DNA of 64,000 nt from Planctomyces sp. (GTDB taxonomy: Bacteria > Planctomycetota > Planctomycetia > Planctomycetales > Planctomycetaceae): assembly GCA_016795105.1 (NCBI GenBank), contig JAEUIH010000019.1:1-64000 (forward strand). Direction: 5' to 3'. Positions 7,406 to 16,443 of the stretch are shown one piece after another (positions within the stretch are counted from its first letter, which is position 1; each line of letters starts with the position of its first letter). The notes below the pieces were generated by a model, which was given only the letters and a program-made list of their open reading frames with translations, had not been told where the DNA came from and did not search any database. The position numbers and the translations under genes were made by a program.

Positions 7406-10400
7406 GGGTGACTTTTCTCCTGTGTTCCGGAATCCAGCCCTGCCAGACGTTCATAGAGTCGCCATCGTTCACGAATATCGTGTTCCGCTCGATGGAGGAG
7501 CTCTTCGGCTTCTCTCGGATGACTCTGCTTTAACAGAGTGAACCGTGTTTCATTATATGCGTACTTTTCAAGGGGCAGCGACGGTGCTTTGCTGTCCAGT
7601 TGCATTGCGGATTCTCCTGCAAGTTTTCGCCGAGGATCAAACCTGAGGAGTGGCCAGTAGCCGGCCTGAACCGCGGCCTTCTGCTGACTGTTGCCGTGCA
7701 GCAGGTCATATCCATGTGCAATACAGTGACTATAAGCAATGATAATGGCCGGCCCCTGATATTGTTCAGCTTCTTCAAATGCTTTTAATGTCTGAGCGTC
7801 GTTGGCTCCGAGTGCCACGCGTGCCACGTAAACATTCCCATAGGTCATCGCCATAAGGGCTAAGTCTTTCTTTGGCCGAGTATTTCCCTCTGAGGCAAAT
7901 TTCGCGACTGCACCGAGTGGAGTGGCTTTGGAGGCCTGACCGCCTGTGTTGGAATAGACTTCGGTATCCAGCACCAGCACTTTGACGTTCCGCCCGGAGG
8001 CAAGCACATGATCAAGCCCACCGAAGCCGATGTCGTATGCCCATCCATCGCCTCCGATAATCCAGACGCTCTTTCGTACAAGTGCATCGGCCAGCGAGCG
8101 CAATCGCTTCGAGACGACTGATTGATCCTGCCGGAGTTTTTCTTTAAGTATATCGACTCTGCGGCGCTGAGCATTGATGCCCGCTTCTGTTGACTGGTCA
8201 GCGGTTCGGATTTCATCGACCAGTTCTGATCCCAATAACTCTCGGAGCCGTTCCAGTTCCAGAAGGGCGCCGGAATGTTGTTCGTCAAGAGCCAGTCGCA
8301 TCCCAAGACCAAACTCAGCATTGTCTTCGAACAGCGAATTCGACCAGGCTGGTCCTCGACCATCCGAATTGAACGACCAGGGAGTGGTCGGGAGATTGCC
8401 TCCATAAATGGAAGAGCAGCCGGTTGCGTTGGCGATCATCAGGCGATCACCAAACAGCTGAGTGAGCAGTTTCAGATATGGTGTTTCTCCACAACCTGCA
8501 CATGCCCCCGAGAACTCAAACAGCGGATCCAGCAGCTGGACATCTTTGACGGTGTTATGCCTTAGTGACTCGCGGGGGACGTCGGGAAGCGTCTCAAAGA
8601 ATTCCCAGTGCTTCCTTGCGTCGTCAATCAGCGGTTCAATCGGTCGCATGTTGACGGCTTTGAGCCGAACTTCCGTCTTGTTCCTGACAGGACAGATATC
8701 CACGCACACACCGCATCCCGTACAGTCATCGGGCGCAACCTGAAGTGTAAATCGTTCTGACTTTCGATCCGGCCAGCGTGCCTCTGAAGATCGGAAGCCT
8801 GACGGTGCGGTTGTTAGCAGCTCCGGCTCGCAGAGCTTCGCTCGGATCACTGCATGCGGGCAGACAAGCACGCATTTTCCACATTGAATGCAGATCGATT
8901 CGTCCCAGACAGGAATTTCGTGGGCAATACTGCGACGTTCCCACTGCGTCGTGCCGGACGGCCAGGTTCCATCGACAGGAAGAGCGCTCACAGGAAGACT
9001 ATCACCACATCCGGCAACAATCTGAGCTGTCACTCTTTGTACGAATTCAGGTGCTTCCGCGGGGACAGGTGCCAGTCGGTCACGGATTGCTGAAGCCGTG
9101 GCGGGAACTGGTACTGGATGAAGATTCTCGATGGCTGCATCGACTGCAGCGAAGTTTTTCTCAACGATTACCGCACCACGTTTGCCAAAGGTCTTTTCAA
9201 TCGCCTTCTTAATTTCTGCGACGGCCGATTCGAAAGGCATGACGTTGGTCAGTCGAAAGAAACACGTCTGCATGATGGTACTGATTCGCCCGCCCAGACC
9301 TGCTTTCGCAGCAGCAGCAACTGCATTGATCACATAGAACTTCAGTTGTCGGTCGATGATCAGCTGCTGGACACTTCGTGGAAGTCGAGACCAGACTTCG
9401 TGAGGCCCAAACGGCGCGTTTAAGAGAAACGTCGCGCCTTGTTCAGCGTATTGAAGGACATCAATTCGATCCAGAAACGGGAAGTGATGACACGCAACAA
9501 ACGTGGCTCGTCGGATCAGATACGTTGAACGAATCGGTCGCGGGCCGAATCGCAGATGTGAGACCGTCATTGAGCCGGACTTCTTTGAATCATAGACAAA
9601 GTAGCCCTGAGCATAGTTGTCTGTTTTGTCACCGATGATCTTGATCGAATTCTTGTTGGCGCTGACCGTTCCATCAGCTCCAAGCCCGAAAAAGACGCAC
9701 CGTACAACGTCGCTGCTTTCCGTGGAAAACTCCGGGTCGTAAGCGATACTTTGATGTGTGACATCATCGATGATCCCGACCGTAAACTGACGGCGTGGCC
9801 GGGAATTTGCCATTTCCTGATAGATCCCATGGATCATTGCTGGTGTAAACTCTTTGGATGCAAGCCCATATCGTCCTCGGAGAATTTTTGGCTGAATTCC
9901 CGATGAATACTCCTGAAGAGCCGCGATGACGTCGAGTGCGAGCGGCTCTGCAAGACTTCCGGGCTCTTTGCATCGATCAAGGACTGCCAGTGTCTTCACT
10001 GTTAATGGGAGCGCCGCAACAAACTGTTCGGCGGGAAACGGGCGATACAGTCTCACCCGTATGACGCCCACTCGGGCTCCGTTACGATTCAAATGCTCAA
10101 CAGTTTCAAGAATCGCTTCCCCTCCTGAACCCATAATCACAATCACACGTTCCGCGTCTGCTGCACCGAAGTAGTCGATGAGGTGATACGCACGCCCGGT
10201 CATCTCTGCGAATCGGTCCATGACAGACTGAACGATTTCAGGGCAGGCGATGTACCATGGGTTTACTGTTTCTCTTGCCTGGAAGTACACATCCGGATTC
10301 TGAGCCGTACCCCGAATACACGGATGGTCGGGAGATAATGCTCGACTGCGAAAGTCAGCAATCTTCTGTTCGTCGATCAAAGTTGTTAGCTGAGTATCCG

Positions 10401-10959
10401 TCGGTACATCGACCTGATTAATCTCGTGTGAGGTCCGAAATCCGTCAAAGAAGTGCAGAAACGGAATGCGTGATTCGAGCGTTGATGCATGTGCAATGGC
10501 GGCGAGGTCGGCTGCTTCCTGAACACTTCCTGATGACAACATGGCAAACCCCGTCGCCCGGCAGGCCATGACGTCGCTGTGGTCTCCAAAAATCGAAAGC
10601 CCCTGTGCAGCCAGCGCACGTGAAGCCACATGGATGACCAGAGGCGTCAGTTCACCGGCAATCTTGTACATGTTTGGGATCATTAACAGCAGCCCCTGCG
10701 AGGCCGTAAATGTTGTTGTCAATGCTCCAGCCTGAAGTGATCCGTGCACTGCCCCGGCAGCGCCACCCTCACTCTGCATCTCAATCACTGTGGGAGTCTG
10801 TCCCCAGATGTTCGTCCTGCGTTCACCAGCCCACTGGTCACTCAGTTCTCCCATTCCGGATGACGGAGTAATCGGATAGATCGCAATGACTTCGCTGAGG
10901 CGAAAAGCGACCGAGGCGACAGCTTCATTACCTTCGAGCATCATTCTGGTTCGACTCAT
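7402..10959 (-). CDS. nifJ: Pyruvate:ferredoxin (flavodoxin) oxidoreductase
   Basis: 1185 residues, the full length of the single-chain enzyme. It makes acetyl-CoA and CO2 from pyruvate and passes electrons to ferredoxin or flavodoxin. In order: the N-terminal domain (GNEAVASVAFRLSEVIAIYPITPSS), the gamma domain (GLGADGTVSANKNSIKIIG), two 4Fe-4S motifs near residues 690 (CIQCGKCVLVCP) and 750 (CTGCGVCVDICP), then the TPP domain with CAGCGETPY, GDGWAYDIGFGGLDH and the TEVYSNTGGQASKATP loop. All expected Cys ligands are visible. The FNR gene stops 21 bases upstream, and the dihydroorotate-dehydrogenase-like gene overlaps its stop. There are no other nif genes around, so it serves central or anaerobic metabolism, not nitrogen fixation. 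Confidence 0.97.
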   Translation of the reverse strand: MSRTRMMLEGNEAVASVAFRLSEVIAIYPITPSSGMGELSDQWAGERRTNIWGQTPTVIEMQSEGGAAGAVHGSLQAGALTTTFTASQGLLLMIPNMYKIAGELTPLVIHVASRALAAQGLSIFGDHSDVMACRATGFAMLSSGSVQEAADLAAIAHASTLESRIPFLHFFDGFRTSHEINQVDVPTDTQLTTLIDEQKIADFRSRALSPDHPCIRGTAQNPDVYFQARETVNPWYIACPEIVQSVMDRFAEMTGRAYHLIDYFGAADAERVIVIMGSGGEAILETVEHLNRNGARVGVIRVRLYRPFPAEQFVAALPLTVKTLAVLDRCKEPGSLAEPLALDVIAALQEYSSGIQPKILRGRYGLASKEFTPAMIHGIYQEMANSRPRRQFTVGIIDDVTHQSIAYDPEFSTESSDVVRCVFFGLGADGTVSANKNSIKIIGDKTDNYAQGYFVYDSKKSGSMTVSHLRFGPRPIRSTYLIRRATFVACHHFPFLDRIDVLQYAEQGATFLLNAPFGPHEVWSRLPRSVQQLIIDRQLKFYVINAVAAAAKAGLGGRISTIMQTCFFRLTNVMPFESAVAEIKKAIEKTFGKRGAVIVEKNFAAVDAAIENLHPVPVPATASAIRDRLAPVPAEAPEFVQRVTAQIVAGCGDSLPVSALPVDGTWPSGTTQWERRSIAHEIPVWDESICIQCGKCVLVCPHAVIRAKLCEPELLTTAPSGFRSSEARWPDRKSERFTLQVAPDDCTGCGVCVDICPVRNKTEVRLKAVNMRPIEPLIDDARKHWEFFETLPDVPRESLRHNTVKDVQLLDPLFEFSGACAGCGETPYLKLLTQLFGDRLMIANATGCSSIYGGNLPTTPWSFNSDGRGPAWSNSLFEDNAEFGLGMRLALDEQHSGALLELERLRELLGSELVDEIRTADQSTEAGINAQRRRVDILKEKLRQDQSVVSKRLRSLADALVRKSVWIIGGDGWAYDIGFGGLDHVLASGRNVKVLVLDTEVYSNTGGQASKATPLGAVAKFASEGNTRPKKDLALMAMTYGNVYVARVALGANDAQTLKAFEEAEQYQGPAIIIAYSHCIAHGYDLLHGNSQQKAAVQAGYWPLLRFDPRRKLAGESAMQLDSKAPSLPLEKYAYNETRFTLLKQSHPREAEELLHRAEHDIRERWRLYERLAGLDSGTQEKSHP

Positions 10960-10980
10960 GACGTTCTCGATCCCCTGTCT

Positions 10981-11976
10981 TCATTCACCGTATTGTTCAA
11001 AGTGCACATTCCCCGAATGGTTCGGGCGATCGCAGACAAAACCAAGCTTTTCCAGTGCTTCACAAAGACCCCCATTCGGCGCGCCGTGCGGTGTTGAAGC
11101 TCCGGATGCTGCAGCTGTGCGTGAAGAATTCTGATCCTGGTGTGCGTTCGGTGCTCCGACCATTCGAGCGTTTCCGCAGACAAACACTCGTGTTGTCATT
11201 GGATCAATCCGGCGGCCGGTCGCCTGAAAAAACGTCCCTCCACAAATGAAATCCTGTACGTATTGTCGCCCTACATAACCAGGCAGTTCCGGATTCACAT
11301 TTTCGGGTTCTCGGGTGGTCAACGTGATGCTGCGGTATTGTGGAAACAGTCGCATGAGTCGCTCATGAACGTCCGCGTACCCAAGGTCCAGTCGGTATCG
11401 TGCTCCTACGACAGATGTGATCGGTCCAGAATGGCCGGTCGCGATAAGTTGAGCAATCATAGCGTTGTGAGGAGCTTCGCCGGTTCCTGTTGCTGCAAAC
11501 AGAACATGTTCGTTCGGCTTCACGCTCTTCAGGGTGTAGTTCCCCTTCGCAGTTGAACCTGCGAACAATCGCTCCCCGGGGCGCAGTGCAAACAGTCGAG
11601 GTGTCAGCTGTGAAGGATGTTGCTCTGTGCCCCGAACAAGTGCAATGTAAAATTCCAGCTCAGTGTCCTGTTGTGGAGGAAGGAGATTGCCTTCGCGGTC
11701 GAGTACCCTCGCGGAGATTGAGTATGCTCTTCGTATCAGCCTATGCCCATTCGGGTCCGCTTTCGTCCATGATCCAGCGATCGGATGTTCCCAATCGCCC
11801 AGTCCAAGTGTGATGTACTGTCCAGCTTCGAATTCCAACGGTCCAAAATCGGGTCGGATCCGTATAATTCGCAGATCTTCGTGGATGATTCGAACTGAGC
11901 AAACTGTGGCATTGTATGCATCGCGATGTGATTCGCTTCCGCTCAATCGCGTTTCCGTTGAGGATGTGGTCTGCAT
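10981..11976 (-). CDS. Ferredoxin/flavodoxin-NADP+ reductase with C-terminal insertion
   Basis: 331 residues from the ATG at 11976; the frame is open to 12039, but the extra 21 residues look unconserved. The FAD-binding motif is R-A-Y-S (RRAYSISA), followed by AGSTAKGNYTL, the nucleotide-binding FAATGTGEAPHNAMI and the terminal VCGNARMVG. Family members then normally run straight into a short helix and a GN(I/V)HFE(E/Q)Y ending. Here about 30 residues of Asn/Ala/Ser/Pro-rich sequence (NAHQDQNSSRTAAAS...) are inserted before that. It sits directly upstream of nifJ, so it likely carries electrons from the nifJ-reduced ferredoxin or flavodoxin to NADP+, or the reverse. Confidence 0.88.
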   Translation of the reverse strand: MQTTSSTETRLSGSESHRDAYNATVCSVRIIHEDLRIIRIRPDFGPLEFEAGQYITLGLGDWEHPIAGSWTKADPNGHRLIRRAYSISARVLDREGNLLPPQQDTELEFYIALVRGTEQHPSQLTPRLFALRPGERLFAGSTAKGNYTLKSVKPNEHVLFAATGTGEAPHNAMIAQLIATGHSGPITSVVGARYRLDLGYADVHERLMRLFPQYRSITLTTREPENVNPELPGYVGRQYVQDFICGGTFFQATGRRIDPMTTRVFVCGNARMVGAPNAHQDQNSSRTAAASGASTPHGAPNGGLCEALEKLGFVCDRPNHSGNVHFEQYGE

Positions 11977-12147
11977 GGGGGCGCACACTTGTTGGTCACC
12001 GGGGCGAGTACTTTCCACAGTTCCAAAACAGGAATGCAATTCACGTGCCGCATCGAACTTGCGGTCTTCTGTGCAGCTGGGTGTTCAGTGTGCGTGCCGT
12101 CCCGCACACCTGTCGCAATTCCGCACATCGCAATACCCAAAATCGTA

Positions 12148-12581
12148 CGTAGCTTGGGCATTCCTGCCCGAGCCCCCCCTGCGCCGCTGCAGTCCTCGAA
12201 CCAGTGAGGGACAAGTCGTAGCTTGGGCATTCTTGCCCGAGCCCCCCCTGCGCCGCTGCAGTCGTCGAACCAGTGCGGGACAAGTCGTAGCCTGGGCATT
12301 CTTGCCCGAGCCCCCCTGCGGCGCTGTAATCCTCGAACCAGTGCGGGATAAGTCGTAGCTTGGGCATTCTTGCCCGAGCCCCCCCTGCGGCGCTGCAGTC
12401 CTCGAACCAGTGTGGGACGGACAGGAATGTCCATCCTACTTAGTGAGCCCCCCCTGCGCCGCTGTAGTCCTCGAACCAGTGCGGGACGGACAGGAATGTC
12501 CATCCTACTTAGCGAGCCCCCCCTGCGCGGCTGCAGTCCTCGAACCAGTGTGGGACGGACAGGAATGTCCATCCTACTTAG
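12148..12581. repeat. 69-bp-period hairpin repeat array
   Basis: Six modules, anchored on GAGCCCCCC(C)TGCG at 12170, 12239, 12308, 12376, 12445 and 12514 (spacing 69, 69, 68, 69, 69). Each contains ...CTCGAACCAGTG(C/T)GGGA. Between anchors sits one of two hairpins. Type A, in the first four modules, is GGGCA-TTCC/TTCT-TGCCC preceded by CGTAGCTT. Type B, three copies in the last part, is GGACA-GGAA-TGTCC followed by ATCCTACTTAG. The last type B copy runs into the 3' end of the ceramidase-kelch gene, whose TAG stop (12574-12576) lies inside it. A type A copy is also found alone at 49010-49034. There is no identical-repeat/variable-spacer structure, so it is not CRISPR. Confidence 0.93.
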
Positions 12582-14904
12582 ATAGTTGAAGTTTCCAGAC
12601 TTCGCTGCTGAGTGGCTGAGCGTGGCCGGCGGCGATCCAGATGGTGTTCTGGAAGACGAACGCGGAATGTTCATGACGTTCCTTCCACATCGGCTCGCAC
12701 TTCATTTCCGTCCACGTCTTTCCATCAGTCGAGGACCACACATCACCCCAGTTGCGGGCCGGATTGTTGGACCAGCCGCCGAGCACCCACATGCGGTTGT
12801 TCAGTGTGACGGCGGAAAACCAAAGTCGCGGTGACCATGGAGCACTCTCTGTGACGCACTCCCAAGTCTTCCCATCGGTTGAAGACCAAACATCGTTTCG
12901 AGCTTCATACTCCGGAACATAGTTGCCTCCTCCGAATACCCAGAGTTTCCCATCATGTGCAAGTGACTGATGATAGGCTCGAGGCGACCATGGGGCTGCG
13001 GATGAATGCTGAGTCCATGTCTTTCCATCAGATGTTGACCAGACATCGCTTCGCAGGCTGGACCTGTCTCCGAAGTAGTAGTTTTCGGTGCCGCCGAGAA
13101 GCCACATCTGATCTTTGAATTCAACAAGTCCACCGGAAATTCGTGGAGTCCAGCCGGGGCTGTCTGTTTCCAGAACCCAATCTTTGCCATTGTCAGATGA
13201 CCATACTTCATCGGTCGCTCCATGTCCTTCAAGACGTCCGTTGTACCAGCCACCCAGAATCCACATGCGATCTTTGAAAACGGTCGTCATTGCGAGGTCG
13301 CTGTACTTCCAGGGAGCTTCTGCCGTGACAAGTTCCCAGGTTTTTCCGTCAGCAGAACTCCAGACGTCTCTTGGCGGGGCTGAGTAGGAATCATACCAGC
13401 CGCCGAGGATCCAAAGTCGATCTCGAAAAGCGACTTCTCCACTGGAATCCCGGGGTTTCCAGCCTGCATCGGCTGTCACCTGTTCCCAACCGCCTCGTTC
13501 CCACTGAATAGCAGCCTGCTTGTCGGAATTCCTGATGCGGCTGACAAGTCGATCCACACAAGACGTGATGATCGATTCGATTTCACCTGACCAGCGGTAG
13601 GCGGGGCGGCCATACTCATACAGATTCGATCCGCCTTCATAACCACCTTCTTCCCAGACTCTGCGTGATGGAATGTAGGCAATCATGTCGTCGGCATATC
13701 CGCAGACCCATGTGTTTCCACCATACTGCCCCTTAAACTTCAGGGCATAATCGACAACGGTTTCAGCCCCCATACCGATAAAGATTGTGTCGCTTCCCAG
13801 TCTCCATGCGTGAACCGGGTACGGATAAGATACGGGGAATTCGGTTCCATGGGCTCTGAGTTGTTTCATGCGGTTGGCCCAGCGAGCTTTAACGGCATTG
13901 CTGTCACTGGTCGCCGTGTCCAGTTCTTCATCGGTGATGACGCTCAGATACGGAAGCTCTATCATTTCGAACTCTGTTCGAATCCCCGGACCGATCGGCT
14001 TCAATTCTGCCTTGAGTGCTTCTTCAACGGCAACGGCCAACTGGTGTCCATACTTCTGACACAACTCAACAGTTCTGCGAGGCAAAGGGTTTTGATCGCC
14101 ACCGCATGTGTTCACAAACATTGCCATTGTTCCTGGATGACTGGCTTCGATTTCCAGCTGAGCAAATCCAGGATAGTCACCGCACCAGGTCATGAAGCTG
14201 AGCGTTGTCGGATGACATGCGTATCCAAACAGTACCGTCTTAAGACTTCCATCGGGGCGAGTGACGGTCAGCACAGGTACTGAATGATCAACGGGGCCAA
14301 TGAGTGGCGTACCGGCTGCGATTAATGCCGGGACGTCAGCTTCGCGATTGTTTCTGCGATTGACGGCAAATGTGCACTGACCAGATCCAGCGCTGATGGA
14401 AACGGGTTCGAGATTGGCAAGGGCTTCTCCCACCATCTCCACAAGTCGGACCTGCATCTTTGCCGAATACTCGTCTACAAGCCTGACCTGATCCTCATCA
14501 ACAGGGTAATAGTCAACAAGATCATCACCCAGTCGCGGTCCGCAGTGATTGTGCGAAAAGGTGATCATCACCTGATGTCGCTCCAGCCCATACTTTTTTT
14601 GAAGCTCTACAAATACAGGATCACTAAAGCTCTTAGGGACACCCTGAAAGTCGCTTGTCACCAGGACAACTCGATGACCAGCGTTGTCTTCCAGGACCAG
14701 TGTTTTCATCCAGAGTTCATGAAGCTTCCCGTCAGGTGCTCGCTTTGATCCATAGCCGGCCAGCCAGACGGGGGTTTCAGGCGTGATTATGGCTCTGGCG
14801 GTTCCGGCTTTCCATTCCTGTGCGCTGGCAGCAGTTTGGAACAGAGTCAATGCACATAAGACGGTCAGCAAAATCGCCTGCAGTCGGCGTCGATTCTCGC
14901 GCAT
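12574..14904 (-). CDS. Exported neutral-ceramidase-like domain fused to kelch-type repeats
   Basis: 776 residues. A signal peptide (RLQAILLTVLCALTLFQTAASA) leads into a domain of the neutral/alkaline non-lysosomal ceramidase superfamily (about 30-440): AGTARAIITPETPVWLAGYG, VTSDFQGVP, the metal-site-like TFSHNHCGPR, then GYACHPTT and NTCGGDQNP. From about 470 to the end there are five to six beta-propeller repeats of kelch/galactose-oxidase type, each with a core like RLWILGGW...DVWSS(A/T)DGKTWE. Ceramidases hydrolyse N-acyl amide bonds of sphingolipids; the planctomycete relatives are uncharacterised and the substrate here is unknown. It is the third gene after the PSCyt1-type and DUF1501 genes (29-base gap). 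Its stop codon lies in the repeat array. Confidence 0.85.
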   Translation of the reverse strand: MRENRRRLQAILLTVLCALTLFQTAASAQEWKAGTARAIITPETPVWLAGYGSKRAPDGKLHELWMKTLVLEDNAGHRVVLVTSDFQGVPKSFSDPVFVELQKKYGLERHQVMITFSHNHCGPRLGDDLVDYYPVDEDQVRLVDEYSAKMQVRLVEMVGEALANLEPVSISAGSGQCTFAVNRRNNREADVPALIAAGTPLIGPVDHSVPVLTVTRPDGSLKTVLFGYACHPTTLSFMTWCGDYPGFAQLEIEASHPGTMAMFVNTCGGDQNPLPRRTVELCQKYGHQLAVAVEEALKAELKPIGPGIRTEFEMIELPYLSVITDEELDTATSDSNAVKARWANRMKQLRAHGTEFPVSYPYPVHAWRLGSDTIFIGMGAETVVDYALKFKGQYGGNTWVCGYADDMIAYIPSRRVWEEGGYEGGSNLYEYGRPAYRWSGEIESIITSCVDRLVSRIRNSDKQAAIQWERGGWEQVTADAGWKPRDSSGEVAFRDRLWILGGWYDSYSAPPRDVWSSADGKTWELVTAEAPWKYSDLAMTTVFKDRMWILGGWYNGRLEGHGATDEVWSSDNGKDWVLETDSPGWTPRISGGLVEFKDQMWLLGGTENYYFGDRSSLRSDVWSTSDGKTWTQHSSAAPWSPRAYHQSLAHDGKLWVFGGGNYVPEYEARNDVWSSTDGKTWECVTESAPWSPRLWFSAVTLNNRMWVLGGWSNNPARNWGDVWSSTDGKTWTEMKCEPMWKERHEHSAFVFQNTIWIAAGHAQPLSSEVWKLQLSK

Positions 14905-14933
14905 GGCTTTGGGTTCTCGTTTCTGATGCAGGG

Positions 14934-16421
14934 CTATGTCAGAATCTCTGTGATGACAGATCCATGATCTATATCCAGTCGTCGTCTGCCCGGGATTTCC
15001 AGTTTGCGGTTGTTCAATCCAAGCAGGTGCAGCACAGTTGCATGCAGGTCCGTTACATAGTGGCCGTCGCCAAGGGCATGGTAGCCAAGTTCATCGGTTG
15101 CACCATGGACACAGCCTTTTTTGATGCCGGCTCCGGCAAGCCAGACTGTAAAGCCATTCGGATGGTGATCCCGACCGTCTTTTCCGCCTCCACGAAGTTC
15201 GAGTCCCGGAGTTCGGCCGAATTCGGTACAGAACACGACGGTCACATCTTCCATCAGACCCCTTTGTTTCAGGTCTTGAATCAGTCCGGCGACTGGCAGG
15301 TCGACGGTTGCACAAAGCCGCGTATGGTTTTCCTTGAGCTTCTGGTGCGAGTCCCAGACTCCATAGGTCGATGGAAAGACCTGCACGAAGCGAACACCAC
15401 GTTCCACCAGTCGCCGAGCTGCAAGCAGTTTCATGCCGGCGGCCCGAGTTGCGTCCTGATCGAGTCCATAGAGCTGTCGAGTCTGCTCTGTTTCCTGCTG
15501 AAAGTCCACTGCTTCCGGGACAGACGTCTGCATTCGAAATGCCAGCTCATACGCACGGATGCGAGCCCGGAGATCCTGGTCTTCCGGATACTCAGCCGCC
15601 GCAAGTCCGTTTAACTGCTGGACAAGCTGGAATTCCCGCCTTTGAGCGTCTTCGGTCTGCGAGCTCAACCGTTTTCCGAACGGGAGTGGGTTCGCCGGGT
15701 CAACCTCGAGTGGAACTCCCGAATATTGCGGCCCAAGATAATAGGCGTCGATCGACTGTCGGGTATCAGATCGCGTTGGCCCTCCGAGTACAACATACCG
15801 AGGCAGGTTCTCGTTCAGAGCTCCAAGACCATAGCTGGCCCACGATCCGATCGTTGGCTGTGGTTCATCAAGTTTGTGGCGTCCGGTGTGAATTTGATTC
15901 TCTGCTGCATGATCATTGTCCGTTGTCCACATGTTTCGGACAAAACAAAGTTCATCGACGCAGCCAGCGAGATGCGGCCACCAGTCAGTGATTTCAATCC
16001 CGGATTCGCCATGCTTCCCCCATCCGACCTGCATCGAAAAAATGGTTGGATAGACGTCCCGAACGTTGATTTCTTCTGCCGGGACAGATCGAAATCGTTT
16101 TCGATGTAAGGGTGAATGAACCGGATTCTCAAACGGAGTCTTGTCAAATGTCATTCCGGCATACTTGTTGAGCGCCGGCTTCGGATCAAAAGTCTCCACA
16201 TGGCTGTATCCTCCTGAAAGAAAGATCCAGATAACGGACTTTGCTTTCGGAATACCGTCAATGCTCGCTGCATCCGCGCGTTCGTCTGCAACCGCTCGAT
16301 TCCAGAGACCGTCCGCCGCGAACATATCGCCGAGGGCCATCCCGGCACATCCCAGTCCAAGATCCGCCAGAAATGGACGGCGTCCGGCAGGCTGGTGGCA
16401 ACAGGCGTTCTTCCTGGTCAT
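14934..16421 (-). CDS. DUF1501 family protein
   Basis: 495 residues. The N-terminus resembles a twin-arginine-type leader (RRPFLADLGLGCAGMALG), pointing to export of a folded protein. The alkaline-phosphatase/sulfatase-like DUF1501 core is clear: WIFLSGGYSHVETFDPKP, LVERGVRFVQVF, VVFCTEFGRTPG and DGRDHHPNGFTVWLAGAGIKKG. DUF1501 proteins are very abundant in planctomycetes and usually lie beside a DUF1549/DUF1553 protein, as here (22 bases apart). The biochemical role of this pair is not established; polysaccharide or sulfate-ester utilisation has been suggested. Confidence 0.93.
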   Translation of the reverse strand: MTRKNACCHQPAGRRPFLADLGLGCAGMALGDMFAADGLWNRAVADERADAASIDGIPKAKSVIWIFLSGGYSHVETFDPKPALNKYAGMTFDKTPFENPVHSPLHRKRFRSVPAEEINVRDVYPTIFSMQVGWGKHGESGIEITDWWPHLAGCVDELCFVRNMWTTDNDHAAENQIHTGRHKLDEPQPTIGSWASYGLGALNENLPRYVVLGGPTRSDTRQSIDAYYLGPQYSGVPLEVDPANPLPFGKRLSSQTEDAQRREFQLVQQLNGLAAAEYPEDQDLRARIRAYELAFRMQTSVPEAVDFQQETEQTRQLYGLDQDATRAAGMKLLAARRLVERGVRFVQVFPSTYGVWDSHQKLKENHTRLCATVDLPVAGLIQDLKQRGLMEDVTVVFCTEFGRTPGLELRGGGKDGRDHHPNGFTVWLAGAGIKKGCVHGATDELGYHALGDGHYVTDLHATVLHLLGLNNRKLEIPGRRRLDIDHGSVITEILT

Positions 16422-16443
16422 AAGTTCTCTCCGTCAGGTTCCA

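Noticed and set aside
7402-10959. Nitrogen fixation locus because of nifJ
   Set aside because: No nifHDK or accessory nif gene nearby; the enzyme is general pyruvate metabolism.
12148-12581. CRISPR array
   Set aside because: The repeats are contiguous and similar throughout with no unique spacers, and no cas gene is nearby.
11943-12674. 243-codon leftward open frame over the array
   Set aside because: A 69-bp period (23 codons) keeps the frame open by chance; the text is Arg/Gly/Leu repeats and overlaps two real genes.
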